A stretch of DNA of 64,000 nt from Hymenobacter swuensis DY53. Lineage in GTDB: Bacteria > Bacteroidota > Bacteroidia > Cytophagales > Hymenobacteraceae. The position numbers were made by a program, and so were the translations under genes. Each line of letters begins with the position of its first letter. The stretch's first letter is position 1. The notes beneath the pieces are model-generated. The model worked only from the letters and a program-made list of their open reading frames with translations, was not told where the DNA came from and made no database searches. The stretch is from assembly GCF_000576555.1 (NCBI RefSeq), contig NZ_CP007145.1, positions 3,432,501 to 3,496,500 of the forward strand, written 5' to 3'. Positions 10,255-18,908 of this stretch are shown piece by piece.

Positions 10255-11478
10255 ATGGCAGATATTACGTGCTCCTTCTGCGGCAAGAGCAAGAAAGACG
10301 TTACCGTGATGATTTCGGGCATTAACGCGCACATCTGCGAACGGTGCGTGGGACAGGCCCAGCAGATTCTCAACGAGGAAAATAAGATCCGAGCCAACTC
10401 CAAGGCTCCCAAGTTCAACCTCGTGAAGCCCCGCGAGATGAAGGAGTACCTCGACCAGTACGTGGTAGGCCAGGACGAAGCCAAAAAGGTAATGTCGGTG
10501 GCCGTGTACAACCACTACAAGCGCCTGATGCAGACGCCGCAGAAAGACGATGTGGTGATTGAGAAGTCGAACATCATTATGGTGGGCGAAACCGGCACGG
10601 GTAAAACCTTCCTCACGCGCATGCTGGCCAACATTCTGCAGGTGCCCTTCTGCATTGCCGATGCCACCGTACTCACGGAAGCCGGCTACGTGGGTGAGGA
10701 CGTGGAAAGCATCCTGACCCGCCTGCTGCAGGCCGCCGACTACAATGTGGAAGCGGCGGAGCGCGGCATCGTGTACATTGACGAAATCGACAAGATTGCC
10801 CGCAAGAGCGACAACCCCAGCATCACGCGCGACGTGAGCGGCGAAGGCGTGCAGCAGGCCATGCTGAAGCTGCTGGAAGGCACCACGGTGAACGTGCCCC
10901 CGCACGGCGGCCGCAAGCATCCCGAGCAGAAGATGATTACAGTGAACACCGAAAACATCCTGTTCATCTGCGGGGGGGCTTTCGTGGGTATTGAGCGCAT
11001 CATCAAGAACCGCCTCAACACCAAGCCTATCGGCTTTGCCAAAACGCAGATGGAGGAAAAGGTAGACACCAACAACTTCCTGCGCTACGTGACGGCCCAG
11101 GACCTGAAAGCCTTCGGCCTGATTCCGGAGCTGATTGGCCGCCTGCCGGTGCTCACCCACCTCAACCCACTCGACCACGCCACCCTGCGCAAAATCCTAA
11201 CGGAGCCCAAAAACTCCATCGTGAAGCAGTACCAGCGCCTGTTTGATATGGAGAACATTCAACTCAGCTTCTCGGAAGGCGCGCTGGAATACATTGTGGT
11301 ACGCGCCGATGAGTACCGCCTCGGGGCCCGGGGCCTGCGCAGCATCTGTGAAGCCATCATGACCGACGCCATGTTCGATATGCCCTCGGAAGAAGGCACC
11401 ACCGAGCTGGTTATAGACGAGGAATACGCCCGGAGCAAGTTTGAGCAAACGGCTCTTAAGCAACTACGCGCGGCGTAA
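10255..11478 (+). CDS. clpX: Clp protease ATP-binding subunit ClpX
   Basis: 407 aa AAA+ unfoldase that feeds substrates to ClpP. The N-terminal C4 zinc-binding domain has Cys6, Cys9, Cys28 and Cys31. The AAA+ module has Walker A GETGTGKT, the pore loop GYVGEDVES, Walker [10 protein letters not shown] and a C-terminal sensor 2 region (GARGLRS). ATG at 10255 is chosen because the zinc domain begins [10 protein letters not shown]. The frame is open upstream to a GTG at 10201, but the -7 box at 10191-10198 argues against that start. Confidence 0.97.
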   Translation: MADITCSFCGKSKKDVTVMISGINAHICERCVGQAQQILNEENKIRANSKAPKFNLVKPREMKEYLDQYVVGQDEAKKVMSVAVYNHYKRLMQTPQKDDVVIEKSNIIMVGETGTGKTFLTRMLANILQVPFCIADATVLTEAGYVGEDVESILTRLLQAADYNVEAAERGIVYIDEIDKIARKSDNPSITRDVSGEGVQQAMLKLLEGTTVNVPPHGGRKHPEQKMITVNTENILFICGGAFVGIERIIKNRLNTKPIGFAKTQMEEKVDTNNFLRYVTAQDLKAFGLIPELIGRLPVLTHLNPLDHATLRKILTEPKNSIVKQYQRLFDMENIQLSFSEGALEYIVVRADEYRLGARGLRSICEAIMTDAMFDMPSEEGTTELVIDEEYARSKFEQTALKQLRAA

Positions 11479-11500
11479 GTAATTAGTCAAAAGATCAAAT

Positions 11501-11537
11501 AAAAAGGAAGGCTTGCACACGCAGGCCTTCCTTTTTG
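11501..11537. terminator. bidirectional terminator between clpX and the 11595-11912 gene
   Basis: 16-bp stem (11501-11516 and 11521-11536, one G-T pair) with loop ACAC, A run on the left and T run on the right. It sits between convergent genes. Confidence 0.85.
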
Positions 11538-11594
11538 TTTACGCAGACGCAACTAAAGACAATCAAGACACAGATTCATCTGAATGCCTCCTGC

Positions 11595-11912
11595 TTATTC
11601 TTCAGTAGTACTATCAGCTGTCAAGACAAAATCTGCTTCATCAGCTTCCGAAAATATCACAGCAATTGAGTCACCCTCATGCATTTTTTTGCTAAAATTC
11701 ATCCTTCTTAGATATATACTATCATCATGATCTATTACAACTTTTCCTATCCAGCCTTTTGTATAATTCACATCTGCTATAATTGCTTTTTTAAAAACTC
11801 CGTTTTCCTTAATAAAATTTATTTGCCGCTGAATTTCAGAATACTTCCAAAACCCAAAAGAAATTATACATATCCCTCCGATACATTCTAAAACAATTCT
11901 TTTCCTAGTCAT
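11595..11912 (-). CDS. small AT-rich membrane-anchored protein of unknown function
   Basis: 105 aa. The N-terminus looks like a signal anchor (hydrophobic about residues 8-21), followed by a basic patch and a soluble, probably beta-rich domain (VVIDHDDSIYLRR) with an acidic end. I do not recognise a family. Codon use is strikingly AT-rich (many AAA, ATA, TTT) compared with its GC-rich neighbours, which suggests recent acquisition. The ATG is 24 nt after the lpxB stop on the same strand, so it could be transcribed with lpxB. Confidence 0.6.
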   Translation of the reverse strand: MTRKRIVLECIGGICIISFGFWKYSEIQRQINFIKENGVFKKAIIADVNYTKGWIGKVVIDHDDSIYLRRMNFSKKMHEGDSIAVIFSEADEADFVLTADSTTEE

Positions 11913-11936
11913 AGTAAGTATCTATAAACAAATACT

Positions 11937-13046
11937 CTACCCTTTTAAATATTCGACCATCAGCCTAGCAGCTTTTTCAGCGGACTTCTGCTGGCCTAGC
12001 TTCTCGCGGATTTCAGCGTAGCCGGCTTTCTGCTTGGCAATGAAGGCGTCGTCGGCGGTAACTTTTTTGAGTTCGGTGACGAGGTTACGGGCGTTGAAGT
12101 CGCTCTGGATGAGCTCTTTCACGACTTCGCGGCCGGCAATGAGGTTCACCAGGGAGATGTAGGGCACCTTGATAACAGCCTTGCTGATGGCGTACGATAC
12201 GGAGCTGGTGCGGTAGCACACCACCTGCGGCACATCGAACAGCGCGGTTTCGAGGGTGGCGGTGCCGCTGGTGACCAGCGCGGCGGTGGCGTGGGCCAGC
12301 AGGTCGTAGGTCTGATCGAAGAGGATGCGGACGTTGTTGCGCTCGAAGTTGGCGTAGTAGTTCCGGTCGAGGTTATCCACGCCGGCTACGATGAACTGGT
12401 AATCGAGGAAAGGCGGCAGAATGGCGACCATTTCGTAGAGCATCTCCTCGATTTCCTGCTTGCGCGAGCCGGGCAGCACCGCAATAATGGGCCGCAGCGG
12501 GTCCAGGTTGTTCCGTTCGTAGAAATCGGCTGATTTCGGATGTTCAGCTACGGCGTCGGACGTTGGGTTGCCAATGTAATCGACCTTGTAATCGAAACGT
12601 TGGTAAAACTCCTCCTCGAAAGGCAGAATCACGAACATCTTATCCACCCGCTCCTTTACCTGGTGCACGCGGCTCTGGTTCCAGGCCCAGATTTTGGGCG
12701 AGATGTAGTAGAATACCTTCAGGCCGTTGGTCTTGGCGAACTTGGCGATGCGCATGTTGAAGCCGGCATAATCAACCAGAATCACCACGTCGGGCTGCCA
12801 GGCCAGCAGGTCCTGCTGGGCCTCCTTAAGGTAGCCCCGGAATTTGAGGATGCTGGTGGCCGCTTCCCAGAAGCCCATAATGGCCATTTCCTGGTAGTGG
12901 TGCACCAGCTCCCCGCCGGCCGCCTGCATCATGTCGCCGCCCCAGCAGCGGAACTCGGCTGCAGGGTCTTGCTGGCGCAGCTCCCGCATGAGGTTGGCCG
13001 CGTGAAAGTCGCCGGACCGCTCGCCCGCTATCAGGTAATACTTCAT
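11937..13046 (-). CDS. lpxB: lipid-A-disaccharide synthase
   Basis: 369 aa GT19 glycosyltransferase. It joins UDP-diacylglucosamine and lipid X into the lipid A disaccharide at the inner face of the inner membrane. The N-terminal GERSGDFHAANLM block, the central FYISPKIWAWNQSR block and the PGSRKQEIEEM nucleotide-binding segment are all present. Length is normal. hldD and kdsA elsewhere in the window serve the same LPS pathway. An inverted repeat of ATGATG-type units lies between it and the upstream queD-like gene. Confidence 0.95.
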   Translation of the reverse strand: MKYYLIAGERSGDFHAANLMRELRQQDPAAEFRCWGGDMMQAAGGELVHHYQEMAIMGFWEAATSILKFRGYLKEAQQDLLAWQPDVVILVDYAGFNMRIAKFAKTNGLKVFYYISPKIWAWNQSRVHQVKERVDKMFVILPFEEEFYQRFDYKVDYIGNPTSDAVAEHPKSADFYERNNLDPLRPIIAVLPGSRKQEIEEMLYEMVAILPPFLDYQFIVAGVDNLDRNYYANFERNNVRILFDQTYDLLAHATAALVTSGTATLETALFDVPQVVCYRTSSVSYAISKAVIKVPYISLVNLIAGREVVKELIQSDFNARNLVTELKKVTADDAFIAKQKAGYAEIREKLGQQKSAEKAARLMVEYLKG

Positions 13047-13054
13047 TTCTTTTT

Positions 13055-13132
13055 AGTTATGAATGATGAGAGCTGAATGATGAAGTAAACTGAGTCGATG
13101 ACGACATCAATCCATCATTCAGCTCTCATAAC
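13055..13132. repeat. inverted repeat between the queD-like gene and lpxB
   Basis: Arm 13055-13082, made of GAATGATGA-type units, pairs with about 13112-13132. The left arm carries an extra CATTCAT-like unit. It ends 8 nt before the lpxB start codon, as in other start-proximal repeats here. It could be an attenuating hairpin or a mobile repeat. Confidence 0.6.
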
Positions 13133-13142
13133 TCAACATTCA

Positions 13143-13562
13143 TTATTCCTCGCCCAAGTATTCCACGAAGTTGCGTGGCGTTTCGTAGAGTTTGATGCTG
13201 TGCAGCTTGGCCGCGGAAATCCGCTCGATTTCGGGCTGGAGGATTTTCCAGAAGGCAATGACCAGGTTTTCAGTACTGGCCAGCTGTCCCTGCATGAACG
13301 GCACGTCGAGGTTCAGGTTCTTGTGGTCCACTTCGTCCACAACGTAGGTGCGGATGACGGTGCTGAGCTGCTTGAGGTCGATGACGAAGCCGGTTTCAGC
13401 GTCGGGGCGGCCTTTGACGGTGACGATGAGGTCGTAGTTGTGGCCGTGCCAGTTGGCATTGGCGCAGGGGCCGAAGACTTCACGGTTGCGCTCTTCGCTC
13501 CAGTTGGGGTTGTGAAGCTTGTGGGCCGCGTTGAAGTGTTCCTGTCGGCTGATGTAAACCAT
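13143..13562 (-). CDS. 6-pyruvoyl-tetrahydropterin synthase / QueD family enzyme
   Basis: 139 aa. The zinc-binding His are visible in FNAAHKL and HGHNY, and the catalytic Cys lies in GPCANANWHGHNY, as in the PTPS/QueD superfamily. The C-terminal ETPRNFVEY segment is also typical. In bacteria the usual role is making 6-carboxy-tetrahydropterin for queuosine, but tetrahydropterin synthesis is possible. No queC, queE or folE gene is nearby to decide. The normal length is 120-150 aa. Confidence 0.85.
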   Translation of the reverse strand: MVYISRQEHFNAAHKLHNPNWSEERNREVFGPCANANWHGHNYDLIVTVKGRPDAETGFVIDLKQLSTVIRTYVVDEVDHKNLNLDVPFMQGQLASTENLVIAFWKILQPEIERISAAKLHSIKLYETPRNFVEYLGEE

Positions 13563-13679
13563 TTTGGTAAGGGACTTAGGGACTTGGGAATTTCGGAACC
13601 TGGCTGGCGGCTATGGAAGACGCCCCGCACGACCACATGTCCCGCTGGATTTCGACCAAGTTCCGCAGTGCCGGAGGCC

Positions 13680-14681
13680 CTACGTTCCCTGTTTTCGCAG
13701 CAAATATACAAAGAACGGTACGCCAAACAGGGCTGTAACCAAGCCCACGGGCAAGCCGGCCGGCGGATACAGCAAACGGGCCAGCAGGTCGCAGAACACC
13801 AGGAACGTACCGCCCAGCAGCGCGCAGAACACCAGATTGCCCCGGCCCACGGCCCCCAGCAGCCAGCGCGTGATGTGCGGCACCACCAGCCCCACAAACC
13901 CTACCGGGCCGCACAGGGCCACCACCGTGCCCGTAAGGCCCGAGGCAATGAGCAGCAGCAGCCACCGCGTGCGGGCCACCGGCAGCCCCAAGGCCGTGGC
14001 CCGTTCCTCGCCCAGCAGCAGCAGATTGAGGTTGTTGCGCAGCAGCAATACTGCCAGCAACCCCAACAACACCGCCGCCGCCGGGTACGGCAGCACCGCC
14101 CAGCTGGCACGCTCGAAGCCGCCCAGTGCCCAGAACGTGATGGTGCGCAGCTTTTCCTCAGTAGCTGCCAGAAACGTGAGCAGCCCGCTCAGGGCTGTGG
14201 TGAGCGAGCCCACGGCCACCCCGGCCAGCAGCAGCTGCGCCGGAACGACCCGCCCGCGCCGGCTCCCGATAACCACCACCACCAGCGTAGTGCCCAGGGC
14301 TCCGGCCAAAGCGGCCAGCGGCGGCAGATACAAGCCCCCCAACACCAGCACCGGTACAAAGGCAAACGTGACACTGGCCCCCAGCGCGCCCCCCGAAGCC
14401 ATGCCCAGCAGGTAGGGGTCGGCCAGCGGGTTGTTTACCATGAGCTGCATGAGGTAGCCACTCAGGGCCAGCGCCGCCCCGGCCAGCAAGGCCAGCAGCA
14501 GGCGCGGCAGGCGCAGTTCCACCAGCACCAGTTGGGCAGGGTCCTGAGGATTGTAGTGCAGCAGCGTGCGGCCCAGCAGGGCGAAGTCGGTTTCGTAGCT
14601 GCCCACGCGCATACCTACCACCAGCAGCCCCAGCAGCAGTAGCAGGCAGGCCAGAATCCAGGGCAGGGCAGAACGGGTCAT
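13680..14681 (-). CDS. FecCD-family ABC transporter permease (iron-siderophore, haem or cobalamin)
   Basis: 333 aa, very hydrophobic, with eight to ten predicted membrane segments and the BtuC/FecCD signature regions (RLPRLLLALLAGAALALSG near the N-terminus, GPVGFVGLVVPHITR near residue 260). It forms the channel of an importer whose binding protein is the next gene upstream (14699-15610), 17 nt away. No ATPase gene is in the window, so that subunit must be elsewhere. The substrate cannot be settled from sequence. Confidence 0.92.
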   Translation of the reverse strand: MTRSALPWILACLLLLLGLLVVGMRVGSYETDFALLGRTLLHYNPQDPAQLVLVELRLPRLLLALLAGAALALSGYLMQLMVNNPLADPYLLGMASGGALGASVTFAFVPVLVLGGLYLPPLAALAGALGTTLVVVVIGSRRGRVVPAQLLLAGVAVGSLTTALSGLLTFLAATEEKLRTITFWALGGFERASWAVLPYPAAAVLLGLLAVLLLRNNLNLLLLGEERATALGLPVARTRWLLLLIASGLTGTVVALCGPVGFVGLVVPHITRWLLGAVGRGNLVFCALLGGTFLVFCDLLARLLYPPAGLPVGLVTALFGVPFFVYLLRKQGT

Positions 14682-14698
14682 GGGCGGCGGAAACGCGG

Positions 14699-15610
14699 CT
14701 ATTTGGAATTTAACAGCTGTTTCAGCTCCCGCACCGAGGCCACCACCCGGGGACTAGGGCGCGACATCAGGTCATCGGTGGCGGCGTACACCCGGTGGTT
14801 CCGGTAGGCGTTGATGCGCTTGAGCTCGGGGTAAAGCCTGAAAAAGGTGCTGTCCATTTTCCCGAAGCTGCCCCCAATCAGCACATCAGGATTGAGCTTG
14901 AGGATATACTCGCGGGTGAGGGCCGGATAGGGCTGGGCGAATTTCTCCACCACGGCGTTCTGGCCGCCGGCCAGCAGAATCTTGTTGGTGAACAAAGTAT
15001 TCTGCCCGTACACGTAAATCGGGTCGGTCCAGGTGATGGCCAGCACGCGGGGCAGCGGCTGGGGAGGCACCTGGGCCGTAATCCGGACTAGCTCGGTACG
15101 GAGGGAATCTACTACCCTTTTGGCCGGAACCGGACGGTCCAGCAGCCGGCCCAGGTCAGTAAGGCCCCGAAAAATATCCTCCATTTTCTGATAGCGCTGG
15201 TAGTACACCGGAATACCCAGCTCTTGTAGCCGCTGCGCATCGGCTGGGGTGGTCATGCCTTCGGTAGTGAAAACAATATCGGGCTTGAGGGCTACCAGCC
15301 GCTCCAGATCCAGCGGGTAGCTGTTGATAACGGGCTTGCGCAGGGCTGCCGCTGGGTAGTCGCAGACCTGGGTGCGGGCCACAATCGTACTGGTATCAGC
15401 CACGGCATACAGCATTTCCGTCATCGAGGGGGCCAGTGCCATAATGCGGCGCGGGTGGGTGGGCACCGTCAACTGGCGGCCCAGGTCGTCGCGCACTTGG
15501 TGGGTAGCATCGGTTTCAGTGGTGGCAGGCTTATCGGGCTGGCAGGCAGTCAGCAGGGACAGAATCGGCAGCGCAAACCGCAGGCGGCGAATAAAAGGCG
15601 GGCAGAACAT
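14699..15610 (-). CDS. BtuF/FepB-like substrate-binding lipoprotein of an ABC importer
   Basis: 303 aa. The N-terminal signal ends in lipobox LTAC (about residues 20-23), so the mature protein is lipidated. The cluster-A-2 (TroA-like) fold is indicated by the PRRIMALAPSMTEMLYAV start and the LKPDIVFT segment. The N-terminal lobe resembles cobalamin-binding BtuF, but haem and siderophore binding proteins share it. It pairs with the permease downstream. The -7 box at 15615-15622 is so close to the ATG that the mRNA should be leaderless or nearly so, and there is no room for a cobalamin riboswitch. Confidence 0.88.
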   Translation of the reverse strand: MFCPPFIRRLRFALPILSLLTACQPDKPATTETDATHQVRDDLGRQLTVPTHPRRIMALAPSMTEMLYAVADTSTIVARTQVCDYPAAALRKPVINSYPLDLERLVALKPDIVFTTEGMTTPADAQRLQELGIPVYYQRYQKMEDIFRGLTDLGRLLDRPVPAKRVVDSLRTELVRITAQVPPQPLPRVLAITWTDPIYVYGQNTLFTNKILLAGGQNAVVEKFAQPYPALTREYILKLNPDVLIGGSFGKMDSTFFRLYPELKRINAYRNHRVYAATDDLMSRPSPRVVASVRELKQLLNSK

Positions 15611-15614
15611 GCGA

Positions 15615-15622
15615 CAAAGGTA
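15615..15622 (-). promoter_or_regulatory. -7 box of the btuF-like gene (leaderless start)
   Basis: Minus-strand TACCTTTG whose last base is 4 nt from the ATG. Initiation a few nt downstream would fall on or next to the start codon. No clear -33 element is seen. Confidence 0.5.
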
Positions 15623-15787
15623 AACGCGGAATCTACCCAGCCCGCCTGCTCATCGGATTTTGCCCCGGCCTTTGTGAGCAGGGGACAACGACGCAACCCC
15701 TAGGGCTATAAACAGGTTGTAAGAACCCAATCGGCCAGCGGCGCGGAAAGAAATCCGGGCCAACGGCTGAATACGCACCGCGTAGGT

Positions 15788-15795
15788 TACTTTTG
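15788..15795 (+). promoter_or_regulatory. -7 box of hldD
   Basis: TACTTTTG 16 nt upstream of the hldD ATG. It is divergent from the btuF-like promoter, with 165 bp between the boxes. No clear -33 element. Confidence 0.5.
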
Positions 15796-15811
15796 ACCAA
15801 ATTTCTGTCTT

Positions 15812-16777
15812 ATGATCGTCGTTACCGGAGCCGCCGGCTTTATTGCCAGCTGTCTTGTCACCCGCCTCAATGCCGCCAACTTCAACGATATCGTGGTGGT
15901 GGATAATTTCAACGTCGAGCGCAAGCTGGCCAATCTGAAAGGCAAGCACCTGCGCGAATACGTGGACCGCGAGGAGTTTTTTGAGTGGCTGGATACCCAC
16001 CACGAGCAGGTGGAATTCATTTTCCACCTTGGGGCCCGCACCGATACCACCGAGCAGAACCGCGACGTGCTGAACGTGCTGAACCTAGAGTACTCCCAGA
16101 AAATGTGGCAGGCCTGCTGCCGCTACCAGCTCCCGTTAGTATACGCCTCCTCGGCCGCCACCTACGGCTCGGGCACGTTGGGCTACGCTGATGACGACGC
16201 GCTGCTGCCGCTGCTCAAGCCCCTGAACCCCTACGGCGACTCCAAGAACGACTTCGATAACTGGGCAGTGCAGCAGCCCGAGAAACCGTTTTTCTGGGCG
16301 GGCCTGAAGTTCTTCAACGTGTACGGCCCTAACGAGTATCACAAGAACCGCATGGCTTCTGTGATTCTACACGCCTTCCGCCAGATTCAGGAAACCGGCT
16401 CCATGACGCTGTTCCGCTCCCATAACCCCGAGTACGCCGACGGCGAACAGCAGCGCGACTTCGTGTACGTGAAGGACGTGGTGGAAGTGTGCCTGTTCCT
16501 GATGCAGACGCGCCGCGACTCGGGTATCTATAACCTGGGTACCGGCGAGGCTCGCACTTTCCTCGACCTGACCCTGGGCACTTTTGCGGCCCTCAACCGC
16601 ACCGCCGACATCCGCTTCCGCGATACGCCCGAGGACATTCGGGACACGTACCAGTACTTCACCCAGGCCGATATGAGCAAGCTGCGCCGCATCGGTTACG
16701 ACCGGCCCTTCACCTCCCTGGAGGCCGGCATAGACGATTATGTGCGCAATTATCTTGTACCGGGCCACTACTACTAG
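15812..16777 (+). CDS. hldD: ADP-L-glycero-D-manno-heptose 6-epimerase
   Basis: 321 aa extended short-chain dehydrogenase. It epimerises ADP-D-glycero- to ADP-L-glycero-manno-heptose for the LPS inner core. The Rossmann motif TGAAGFI is at residues 5-11, catalytic Tyr141 and Lys145 form YGDSK, and the family-specific NVYGPNEYHKNRMAS block is intact. The length matches the family. It has its own promoter and is closed by a hairpin. Confidence 0.95.
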   Translation: MIVVTGAAGFIASCLVTRLNAANFNDIVVVDNFNVERKLANLKGKHLREYVDREEFFEWLDTHHEQVEFIFHLGARTDTTEQNRDVLNVLNLEYSQKMWQACCRYQLPLVYASSAATYGSGTLGYADDDALLPLLKPLNPYGDSKNDFDNWAVQQPEKPFFWAGLKFFNVYGPNEYHKNRMASVILHAFRQIQETGSMTLFRSHNPEYADGEQQRDFVYVKDVVEVCLFLMQTRRDSGIYNLGTGEARTFLDLTLGTFAALNRTADIRFRDTPEDIRDTYQYFTQADMSKLRRIGYDRPFTSLEAGIDDYVRNYLVPGHYY

Positions 16778-16810
16778 GGTCGTTTCGTAGCCAGATTCCT
16801 GTTTTTTTAT

Positions 16811-16862
16811 AAGCCCGACTGTATGTTTTGCCCTGGCGGCAGGACCCGCAGTCGGGCTTTCT
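16811..16862 (+). terminator. terminator after hldD
   Basis: 11-bp stem AAGCCCGACTG/CAGTCGGGCTT (16811-16821 and 16849-16859), loop 27 nt, ending in a short T run. Confidence 0.75.
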
Positions 16863-17015
16863 GCTAGTCAGGCAGTTAGTTTATCAAACAGACAGAACAG
16901 TAGTAAAACGCCAGTCAGCTTTCCGACTAGAGGATGAATTTATATTGCAGAAATTAATTTTTATATCATTTTTTCCAGAGTAATTTACCCCATACTTTCC
17001 CACTAACTCAGGCTG

Positions 17016-18428
17016 GTGCAACGTAAAAGCATAACGATTATCGGCGGTGGATTTTCGGGCTCGATGCTGGCCGTACAGCTGGCCCGGCTGGCCGGCAACC
17101 ACCCCTACCCCTGCGACGTGCATCTGGTAGAACCGCGCCCCGTACCAGGCCCGGGTCTGGCCTATACCGCCCGGCGGCCCGAATATCTGCTGAATGTACG
17201 CAGCCAGTTTCTGAGTGCTTTTCCTGACCAGCCCGACCATTTTCAGAACTGGCTCCGTGTCACCAGCCAGGAAGTATGTGAGCACGGATTTTGCTCCCGG
17301 CAGAGCTACGGCCGGTACCTGCAGCAGCTGGTGAGCCAGCTACTGGAATGGCCTTCTATGAACGGCATCCGGTGCTACTGGCACAATCAGGCTGCGCGCG
17401 CCGTGGAGGTTTCCCCCAGCGGCTCGTCGGCCACGGTACGGCTGATGGATGGCACCGAACTGCCCAGCACCTATGTAGTTCTGGCGTTAGGCAACTTTCC
17501 GCCCCCCTATCCTACCACCAGCAGCACCGAGTATCGGGCGTACCCGAACTACCACGGCAACCCCTGGGCGCAGGGCGCGTTGCGCAATATCGGTACCGAC
17601 GACACAGTGCTCCTAATTGGAACCGGCCTCACCGCCGTAGATATCCTTCTGGGCTTGCAGGCCGATGGCCATCAAGGCCTAGTGACTACTGTTTCGGGCC
17701 ACGGCCGCTGGCCGGCAGCTCATCAATTTGAAGGAGCCACTTATCCTGATTTTTACGCGGCTGACCTGGCCGGAGTCGATACAGTACTGGACGTGCTACG
17801 TGTTCTGCGCCGTCACGTTCGGGAGGCGCAAAAGCAGGGCATCGACTGGCGCATGGTGGTGGATACCTTACGGCCGCATCTGGGGCAAATATGGGCGACC
17901 TGGCCGCAACCGGAGCAGGCGCGGTTTCTGCGGCATTTAGCGGGAATCTGGTCGGTACTGCGGCACCGCAGCCCCCCCCGCAACGCGGCTATTGTGGCCG
18001 CCATGTTTGCAGAAGGCCAGGTACAGCAGGCTATAGGGCGGGTAAAGAACATTGAGCCGGCGGCCAACGGACTGGTAGTTACCGTGCAGAAGGGCCAGCA
18101 GCCAGTACAACAACTGACGGCCCAGCACGTCATCACCTGCACCGGTCCGCTGCTGGATTACAGCCGGATTCAGGAATCAGTGGTGGTGGGCCTACGGGAG
18201 ACAGGACACTTACAACCGGACGCCCTGCATCTGGGAATTGAAACCGATGCTCACGGCGCACTGCTGAACGCGACGGGGCAGGCCTCAGGGGTGCTTTTCA
18301 CGCTGGGACCCAGTCGGCGGCCTGCTTATTTTGAGTCAACGGCAGTACCGGAACTGCGGAATCAGGCCGTTGCCCTGGCCCAGGAGCTCGGCCAGCGGCT
18401 ACGAGTGACGGTTGACGCGGGAATATAA
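17016..18428 (+). CDS. FAD/NAD(P)-binding protein (NAD_binding_9 type)
   Basis: 470 aa cytoplasmic oxidoreductase of unknown substrate. The FAD-binding GGGFSGS motif is at residues 10-16. The RPVPGPGLAY and LNVRSQFLSAFPDQPDHFQNWLR region typical of the HI0933-unrelated PF13454 group follows. A second dinucleotide motif LIGTGLTAVD is near residue 203. The start is GTG at 17016, chosen because the glycine motif follows closely. The stretch 16862-17015 upstream is AT-rich and holds no gene, only a possible promoter region. Confidence 0.8.
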   Translation: MQRKSITIIGGGFSGSMLAVQLARLAGNHPYPCDVHLVEPRPVPGPGLAYTARRPEYLLNVRSQFLSAFPDQPDHFQNWLRVTSQEVCEHGFCSRQSYGRYLQQLVSQLLEWPSMNGIRCYWHNQAARAVEVSPSGSSATVRLMDGTELPSTYVVLALGNFPPPYPTTSSTEYRAYPNYHGNPWAQGALRNIGTDDTVLLIGTGLTAVDILLGLQADGHQGLVTTVSGHGRWPAAHQFEGATYPDFYAADLAGVDTVLDVLRVLRRHVREAQKQGIDWRMVVDTLRPHLGQIWATWPQPEQARFLRHLAGIWSVLRHRSPPRNAAIVAAMFAEGQVQQAIGRVKNIEPAANGLVVTVQKGQQPVQQLTAQHVITCTGPLLDYSRIQESVVVGLRETGHLQPDALHLGIETDAHGALLNATGQASGVLFTLGPSRRPAYFESTAVPELRNQAVALAQELGQRLRVTVDAGI

Positions 18429-18450
18429 AAACAGCCTGATTTCATCCATA

Positions 18451-18487
18451 AAAAAAGCCGCTCCAACACGTGTTGGAGCGGCTTTTT
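18451..18487. terminator. bidirectional terminator 18451-18487
   Basis: A nearly closed perfect palindrome with about an 18-bp stem and almost no loop (centre ACACGTGT), A run on the left and T run on the right. It lies between convergent genes. Confidence 0.9.
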
Positions 18488-18526
18488 GCGTATCATTCTG
18501 AGTATAGCCGCGCAGGCTGCGGTATT

Positions 18527-18796
18527 CTATGCCGCCAGTTCGTCGGGTGAATACAACGGTAGCACCGGCGTTTCGGGCGTATTGGCAGGCAGGGCTTGCA
18601 TAGCGGGGTACTGCTTACCGCTGCGGCGCACCGCCCGCATCAGCAGGTACTTGTATTTTTCGGCATCGGCCAAGGCAGCTTCAATGGCTTGCAGCGCATC
18701 GTTGTAGGCTACTACCGGCACTGAATCGATAGACTCGCCAGTGGGATAGGTCAGCTCAAAAACCGGACAGTTGAGGTATTCAGCGGGCGTCTTCAT
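18527..18796 (-). CDS. small hypothetical protein
   Basis: 89 aa, no signal peptide or membrane segment. A central helix (residues about 30-55, alanine- and lysine-rich, ALQAIEAALADAEKYKYLL) is followed by a proline-rich tail. I recognise no family. It is preferred over an overlapping plus-strand frame because its ATG is positioned normally and it ends just after the shared terminator, convergent with the FAD gene. Moderate confidence that it is a real gene. Confidence 0.5.
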   Translation of the reverse strand: MKTPAEYLNCPVFELTYPTGESIDSVPVVAYNDALQAIEAALADAEKYKYLLMRAVRRSGKQYPAMQALPANTPETPVLPLYSPDELAA

Positions 18797-18908
18797 AAGG
18801 GCAGCAAGTTACTCGTTCGTTCGTTAATCAGCTAACGATATTAGCACGATTTTAATTCCGAATACAGCTGCATTTTCCCTGCTTTCTACGCAGATAAACG
18901 CATAAATA

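Noticed and set aside
13098..14642. Plus-strand frame of 514 codons rich in Gln, Pro and Arg over queD and the FecCD permease.
   Set aside because: Low-complexity composition mirrors the antisense of hydrophobic permease codons. The minus-strand genes have clear motifs.
15611..15811. Cobalamin riboswitch upstream of the btuF-like gene.
   Set aside because: The promoter leaves no leader, and no B12-box sequence is seen in the gap.
18486..18707. Plus-strand frame overlapping the small 89-residue minus gene.
   Set aside because: It starts inside the terminator hairpin and shows no features.
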